A DNA stretch of 17,971 bases from an uncultured Sphingopyxis sp. GTDB lineage: Bacteria; Pseudomonadota; Alphaproteobacteria; Sphingomonadales; Sphingomonadaceae. Made by a program: the position numbers and the translations under genes. The stretch covers positions 1 to 17,971 of the forward strand of contig CAKZIN010000019.1 in the NCBI GenBank assembly GCA_936933955.1, in the 5' to 3' direction. Of the stretch, positions 14,449-17,971 are shown one piece after another. The notes under the pieces are model-generated. The model did not search any database. It saw only the letters and a list, made by a program, of their open reading frames with translations, and was not told the DNA's origin. The first letter of the stretch is position 1; every line of letters begins with the position of its first letter.

Positions 14449-16090
14449 CCCCACCCTGCGGCGCCACCCAGTTGATGTTTTGATTGGGGTCCTTGATGTC
14501 GCACGTCTTGCAGTGGACGCAATTCTGCGCGTTGATGACGTAGCGCGCGTCCTCCGGATCGTCCTCGCTGCCAACCCATTCATAGACGCCGGCGGGGCAA
14601 TAGAGCTGCGACGGCCCGCCATATTCGCCAAGCTCGCTCCGCTTTTGCAGCTCCATGTCGCACACCTGAAGGTGCGGCGGCTGGTCTTCCTCGTGATTGG
14701 TGTTGGAGACGAACACCGACGACAGCCGATCGAAGCTGATTACCCCGTCAGGCTTGGGGTAGGCGATGCGCGGCGCGACGTCGGCGCGGAACATGCCGAC
14801 ATGGTCGGGCTTGTGATGCATGGTGAACGGCATGCGCAGGCCGAGATGTTCGGCCCACATGGTGACGCCCGACAGGAGCGTGCCCGCCGTGTCCCCGAAC
14901 TTTTTGACCAGCGGCACGGTGTTGCGCACGCGGCGCAGCTCCTCGTGCACCCAGCTCGCTTCATAGGCGGCGGGATAGGCGGTCAGCTCGTCGGCGCTGC
15001 GCCCCTCACCGAGTGCATCGGCGATCGCCTCCGCGGCCATCATGCCCGACTTCATTGCGGTGTGCGTGCCCTTGATGCGCGGCACGTTGAGGAAGCCCGC
15101 GCTGCATCCGATCAGCGCGCCGCCGGGGAAAGTCAGCTTGGGCACCGACTGAAACCCGCCGTCGGTGATGGCGCGCGCGCCGTAGCTGATGCGCCGCCCG
15201 CCTTCGAGGATCGCACGGATCGCGGGGTGCTGTTTCCAGCGCTGCATCTCCTGGAACGGGGAGACGTGCGGGTTGCGGTAGCCGAGCCAGGTGACGAACC
15301 CCAGTGCGACCTGATTGTTCGCCTGATGGTAGAGGAAGCCGCCGCCATTGGCCCAGCTATCCGCGCCGAGCGGCCAGCCCTGGGTGTGGATGGCACGGCC
15401 CGGCGAGTGTTTCTCGGCCGGAATCTCCCACAGTTCCTTGACGCCAAGGCCGTAGATTTGCGGGTCGCTGTCGCGTTCGAGTTCGAACTGGCGCTTGACG
15501 ATTTTGGTCAGCTGCCCGCGCGCACCCTCCGCTAGCAGCGTGTAGCTCGCATGGAGTTCGAGGCCGGGGGTGTAGTCGGGCCCCTGGCTGCCGTCGCGGC
15601 GGATGCCCATGTCACCGGTCGCGACACCCTTCACCCGACCCTGTTCGTCGTAAAGCACCTCCGCCGCCGCGAAGCCGGGGAAAATCTCCACCCCCATCGC
15701 TTCCGCGCGCTCCGCCAGCCAGCGGCACAGATTGCCGAGGCTACCGGTATATGTGCCCGCATTGTTCATGAAACTTGGCAGGAGCGCGTGCGGGAAGTCC
15801 CACTGGTTGGTCTCGCTTAAGATCCAGTGGTGGTTCTCGGTCACCGGTACGTCCGCGAGTGGGCAGCCTTCGTCGCGCCAGTCGGGCAGCAGCTCGTCGA
15901 GGGCGCGCGGGTCGATCACCGCGCCCGACAAAATGTGCGCGCCGACCTCGGAGCCCTTTTCGAGGACGCACACGCCTATCTCTCGCCCCGAACTCTCCGC
16001 GAGCTGCTTGAGGCGGATCGCCGCGCTAAGACCTGCAGGTCCGGCGCCGACGATCACCACGTCGTAGGGCATGGATTCGCGTTCGCTCAT
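14423..16090 (-). CDS. Electron transfer flavoprotein-ubiquinone oxidoreductase
   Basis: The 555-residue protein takes electrons from reduced electron transfer flavoprotein (fed by acyl-CoA and amino-acid dehydrogenases) and reduces ubiquinone at the inner membrane. The FAD-binding Rossmann motif VVIVGAGPAGLSAA is at 11-24, followed by LEKGSEVGAHILSG. The central ubiquinone and FAD domain includes GGALIGCSAGFLNVPRIKGT. The C-terminal ferredoxin-like domain provides the [4Fe-4S] ligands Cys498, Cys524, Cys527 and Cys530 (YCPAGVYEW and NCVHCKTCDIKDP). The length is normal. The ATG at 16090 begins MSERESMPYD. It is the first gene of the minus-strand operon ending with the RNA methyltransferase, and is divergent from the UDG-like gene. 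Confidence 0.95.
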   Translation of the reverse strand: MSERESMPYDVVIVGAGPAGLSAAIRLKQLAESSGREIGVCVLEKGSEVGAHILSGAVIDPRALDELLPDWRDEGCPLADVPVTENHHWILSETNQWDFPHALLPSFMNNAGTYTGSLGNLCRWLAERAEAMGVEIFPGFAAAEVLYDEQGRVKGVATGDMGIRRDGSQGPDYTPGLELHASYTLLAEGARGQLTKIVKRQFELERDSDPQIYGLGVKELWEIPAEKHSPGRAIHTQGWPLGADSWANGGGFLYHQANNQVALGFVTWLGYRNPHVSPFQEMQRWKQHPAIRAILEGGRRISYGARAITDGGFQSVPKLTFPGGALIGCSAGFLNVPRIKGTHTAMKSGMMAAEAIADALGEGRSADELTAYPAAYEASWVHEELRRVRNTVPLVKKFGDTAGTLLSGVTMWAEHLGLRMPFTMHHKPDHVGMFRADVAPRIAYPKPDGVISFDRLSSVFVSNTNHEEDQPPHLQVCDMELQKRSELGEYGGPSQLYCPAGVYEWVGSEDDPEDARYVINAQNCVHCKTCDIKDPNQNINWVAPQGGGGPNYPNM

Positions 16091-16168
16091 GCTCGCATCT
16101 CTTCTCGTTTCGGCGCGGGCTTTGGTCGCACGGTCGCCCCGACTGGTCGTTCTGGCGATGCCCGTTCA

Positions 16169-16184
16169 TTGACGGTTCCGTCAA
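16169..16184. promoter_or_regulatory. Inverted repeat in the divergent promoter region
   Basis: TTGACGG-TT-CCGTCAA is a perfect 7-base inverted repeat with a 2-base centre. It sits 24 bases before the UDG-like ATG and 79 bases before the ETF-QO ATG. Each arm contains TTGACG, which resembles a sigma-70 -35 box on its strand, but neither strand has a good -10 box at 16-18 bases. It could be a repressor or activator site shared by both transcription units. Confidence 0.4.
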
Positions 16185-16207
16185 CCGCCGTTTTGGTGGC
16201 AAGTCCG

Positions 16208-17005
16208 ATGGTCACCACCCTCGCCACTCCGCTCGCCGAAGCGATCCAGCCGCGCGCGCTGGTCGACAGCTACTTGCGCTGGTGGCGCGACGCGGGCGCG
16301 GTGGATGCGGTCGGCGACGATCCGTTCGACTGGCGCGCGGTCGCGCTGCCTTCGCCGAGCGTCACACGCGCATCGCCAACGACTTCCGCGAGCAGGCCCT
16401 CTGGTCAGCAAGTTCCAGCGACCCCGCCGCCCCTCCCCACCCCGGCCCCGACCGAAGCCGCCCCTGGCGACATCGAGGCCTTCGATGCCTGGCTCGCACA
16501 GGCGGAGGTCGCGGGCGGAAGGGATGGGCGCCGCATCCTGCCGACCGGACCGGCGGACGCGCCACTAATGCTGCTCGGCGACCTGCCGGACGAGCGCGAT
16601 CTGGTGGAAGGCAGGCTGTTCGCTGGCGAGGAAGGAGCGCTGCTCGACGCTATGCTCCGCGCGATCGGGCTCGAGCGTAGCCAGGTGCGGCTGGCGACGT
16701 TGGCGACGACACGTGCGCCGGGTGGACGGCTCGATCCGCGATCGGCACGCGAGCTTGTCGACCTCGCCGCGCGGCATATCGCGGTTGCTCGGCCGAAGAC
16801 ACTTATCCTGATGGGCCAGCAGACCTGCGAGATCTCTACCGGGACCCCGCTTGGGGTGGACATCGCTCAACGGGACTTTAACCACCCTGGCGTCACAGTG
16901 GCGCCATTCGCCATCCACCACCCACGTATGCTGCTGAAGCAACCGGTGCTGAAGCGCCAGACGTGGGAGGTTCTGAAATCCGTGCGGGAGTTGATCCAGG
17001 CATGA
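16208..17005 (+). CDS. Uracil-DNA glycosylase superfamily-like protein, degenerate
   Basis: The 265-residue protein has an N-terminal helical region (YLRWWRDAGAVD), a Pro-rich linker at 69-86 and a UDG-superfamily domain from about 90. Motif A of family 4 (GEaPG, then xGxPFvG and LLD) is recognisable as GDLPDERDLVEGRLFAGEEG with LLDAML, at 124-150. Motif B is the HPxxLL type, HHPRMLLKQPVLKRQ at 237-251. Two features differ from the family. The motif A Glu and second Gly are replaced by Asp, and only one cysteine (207) exists, so the usual [4Fe-4S] ligands are absent. It may have altered or lost uracil excision activity. The ATG has GGTGG eight bases upstream; the longer open frame to 15827 is antisense to ETF-QO. 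Its stop overlaps the next start as ATGA. Confidence 0.75.
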   Translation: MVTTLATPLAEAIQPRALVDSYLRWWRDAGAVDAVGDDPFDWRAVALPSPSVTRASPTTSASRPSGQQVPATPPPLPTPAPTEAAPGDIEAFDAWLAQAEVAGGRDGRRILPTGPADAPLMLLGDLPDERDLVEGRLFAGEEGALLDAMLRAIGLERSQVRLATLATTRAPGGRLDPRSARELVDLAARHIAVARPKTLILMGQQTCEISTGTPLGVDIAQRDFNHPGVTVAPFAIHHPRMLLKQPVLKRQTWEVLKSVRELIQA

Positions 17006-17971
17006 CGCTGCGCCCCTCCATCCGACTTTTCCGCCTCACCGCCGCGGCGCTCGCCCTGGGTTGCGGCGGCGTTGCTCAGGCAAACACGGGTGAGTCGTCC
17101 AATGACGCGCTGATCCCGCCGCCGCCGGTCTCAGCCGCCAGCGGCTACGCGGTTCCGACGGCGCGCCCCGCGGGCCGCTTCGAGACGGCGATCGCGAATA
17201 TCCGCTCAGGCCGATGGGATGATGCGCGGGCCGAGATCGAGGCGATGCAGGATCGCTCGCTCGCCAACTTCGCGCGGGCGGAGCTGTACCTCGCCGCCGG
17301 GTCGCCGCGCGTGGAGGGGGATGCGCTGCGCTCGCTGCTCGCCGAAGCACCCGACCTGCCGCAGGGGCAGCAGCTCGCCAATCTCGCGCGCACGCGCGGC
17401 GTCACCGACGTGGTATTGAGCCCGACCAACCGCCTCGTCTGGGCGGGATCGACCCCGCGCCGGGGCACGCCGCGCGCTATCGATGACGCGGTGCTCGGCC
17501 CGCTCAAGTCCCAGATGCAGGCGCAGATCAGCGCCGACAATCCGGCAGGCGCTGAGGCGATGCTGGCGGGCGCGGGCGGCGCCTCCCCCGAAGCGCTGAC
17601 CGAATGGCGCGCGCGCATCGCATGGTCCTATTATATCGAGAACGACGATTTCAACGCCCGCCGCCTCGCCGCACTGGCGCAGACCGGCAGCGGCGAGTGG
17701 GCGGTGCAGGCGAGCTGGGCGCAGGGCCTCGCCGCCTGGCGCCAGCGCGACTACGCCAACGCCGCGCTCGCCTTTCGCGACGTCAGCGCTCGGGCGTCCG
17801 ACCCGGAGCTGATGGCGCAGGGAAGCTACTGGCTCGCACGCGCCTCGACGGCCAGCGGTCGCCCGCAGGATGCGCAAGCGGCGTTGCGCCGGGCCGCCTC
17901 CAACATTGAGACATTCTACGGGCAACTCGCCGCCGAAGCGCTCGCCCTCCCCCGAGATCGGAAGAGCGTCG
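17002..17971 (+). CDS. Soluble lytic murein transglycosylase, N-terminal part
   Basis: The frame is open from the ATG at 17002 to the end of the window. A Sec signal peptide (about 1-27, ending AQA) directs the protein to the periplasm. The rest is an Ala-rich all-helical array with TPR-like repeats: FETAIANIRSGRWDDARAEI near 57, then EWRARIAWSYYIENDDFNAR, WAVQASWAQGLAAWRQRDY and MAQGSYWLARASTASGR. This matches the doughnut-shaped superhelical domain of Slt-type transglycosylases, including the AASNIETFYGQLAAEAL segment that precedes the catalytic domain. The catalytic domain itself lies beyond the window, so enzyme activity is inferred from family. The genuine sequence ends at 17954 (residue 317). 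The remaining codons come from sequencing adapter. Confidence 0.85.
   Translation, partial: MTLRPSIRLFRLTAAALALGCGGVAQANTGESSNDALIPPPPVSAASGYAVPTARPAGRFETAIANIRSGRWDDARAEIEAMQDRSLANFARAELYLAAGSPRVEGDALRSLLAEAPDLPQGQQLANLARTRGVTDVVLSPTNRLVWAGSTPRRGTPRAIDDAVLGPLKSQMQAQISADNPAGAEAMLAGAGGASPEALTEWRARIAWSYYIENDDFNARRLAALAQTGSGEWAVQASWAQGLAAWRQRDYANAALAFRDVSARASDPELMAQGSYWLARASTASGRPQDAQAALRRAASNIETFYGQLAAEALALPRDRKSV
17955..17971 (+). other. Illumina TruSeq adapter sequence (artefact)
   Basis: AGATCGGAAGAGCGTCG is identical to the first 17 bases of the standard Illumina adapter read into when an insert is shorter than the read. It sits exactly at the right edge of the window, so it is untrimmed adapter rather than genomic DNA. 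Residues translated from it (after Pro317 of the transglycosylase) should be ignored. Confidence 0.93.

Noticed and set aside
14480..15535. A 351-codon plus-strand open frame opposite ETF-QO
   Set aside because: ETF-QO is fully recognisable on the minus strand, including its four cluster cysteines; the plus frame is a shadow.

Overview
The window is a GC-rich, gene-dense bacterial chromosome fragment that looks like an alphaproteobacterium of the Sphingomonas type. The clues are a GcrA cell-cycle regulator, the protein styles of ParE, ApaG, RecO and ETF-ubiquinone oxidoreductase, and the alternative (carboxy)spermidine route of polyamine synthesis. All assignments come from reading motifs; no database search was run. 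Almost every base is coding, no gene-free stretch exceeds about 125 bases, and I see no rRNA, tRNA, CRISPR array, insertion sequence or prophage.

Layout. 1-417 is the 3' end of gcrA (+), which meets a convergent pair on the minus strand: an S9 family lipoprotein peptidase (949-3024) followed by a small P-loop ATPase/kinase (425-949). A 106-base divergent spacer separates the peptidase from parE (3131-5110, +). A secreted class A beta-lactamase-fold hydrolase (5103-6446) overlaps the end of parE. Next come apaG (6443-6850, -) and two PLP decarboxylases of polyamine synthesis (6929-8122 and nspC 8247-9434, both -). recO (9524-10273) and a MAPEG membrane protein (10315-10752) lie on the plus strand.

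From 16090 down to 10762 runs a compact minus-strand operon: ETF-ubiquinone oxidoreductase, ispE, a 110-residue lipoprotein, the bifunctional NAD(P)HX repair enzyme, and an RlmD/RumA-like RNA methyltransferase. Its last three junctions are 4-base overlaps, and the ETF-QO/ispE junction overlaps by 26 bases. Across a short divergent spacer lie a degenerate uracil-DNA glycosylase-like gene (16208-17005, +) and the start of a lytic transglycosylase (17002 onward, +), again with a 4-base overlap.

How the genes work together. Most are housekeeping. ParE decatenates chromosomes, RecO and the UDG-like protein concern DNA repair, and ispE feeds isoprenoid (including quinone) synthesis. ETF-QO passes electrons to ubiquinone, and the hydratase/epimerase repairs damaged NAD(P)H. 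The two decarboxylases would make putrescine (or cadaverine) and spermidine or norspermidine. The dehydrogenase that normally connects them is not in the window.

Most notable points. The last 17 bases (17955-17971) match the start of the Illumina TruSeq adapter, so the right end is a sequencing artefact. The ornithine/lysine decarboxylase has a recognisable promoter and a short leader that can fold over its ribosome-binding region, a plausible translational switch. Several proteins depart from their family plan: a UDG-like protein without iron-sulfur cysteines, an RNA methyltransferase without a TRAM domain, and an IspE with an internal insertion. I found no convincing evidence of a wholly new multi-gene system.
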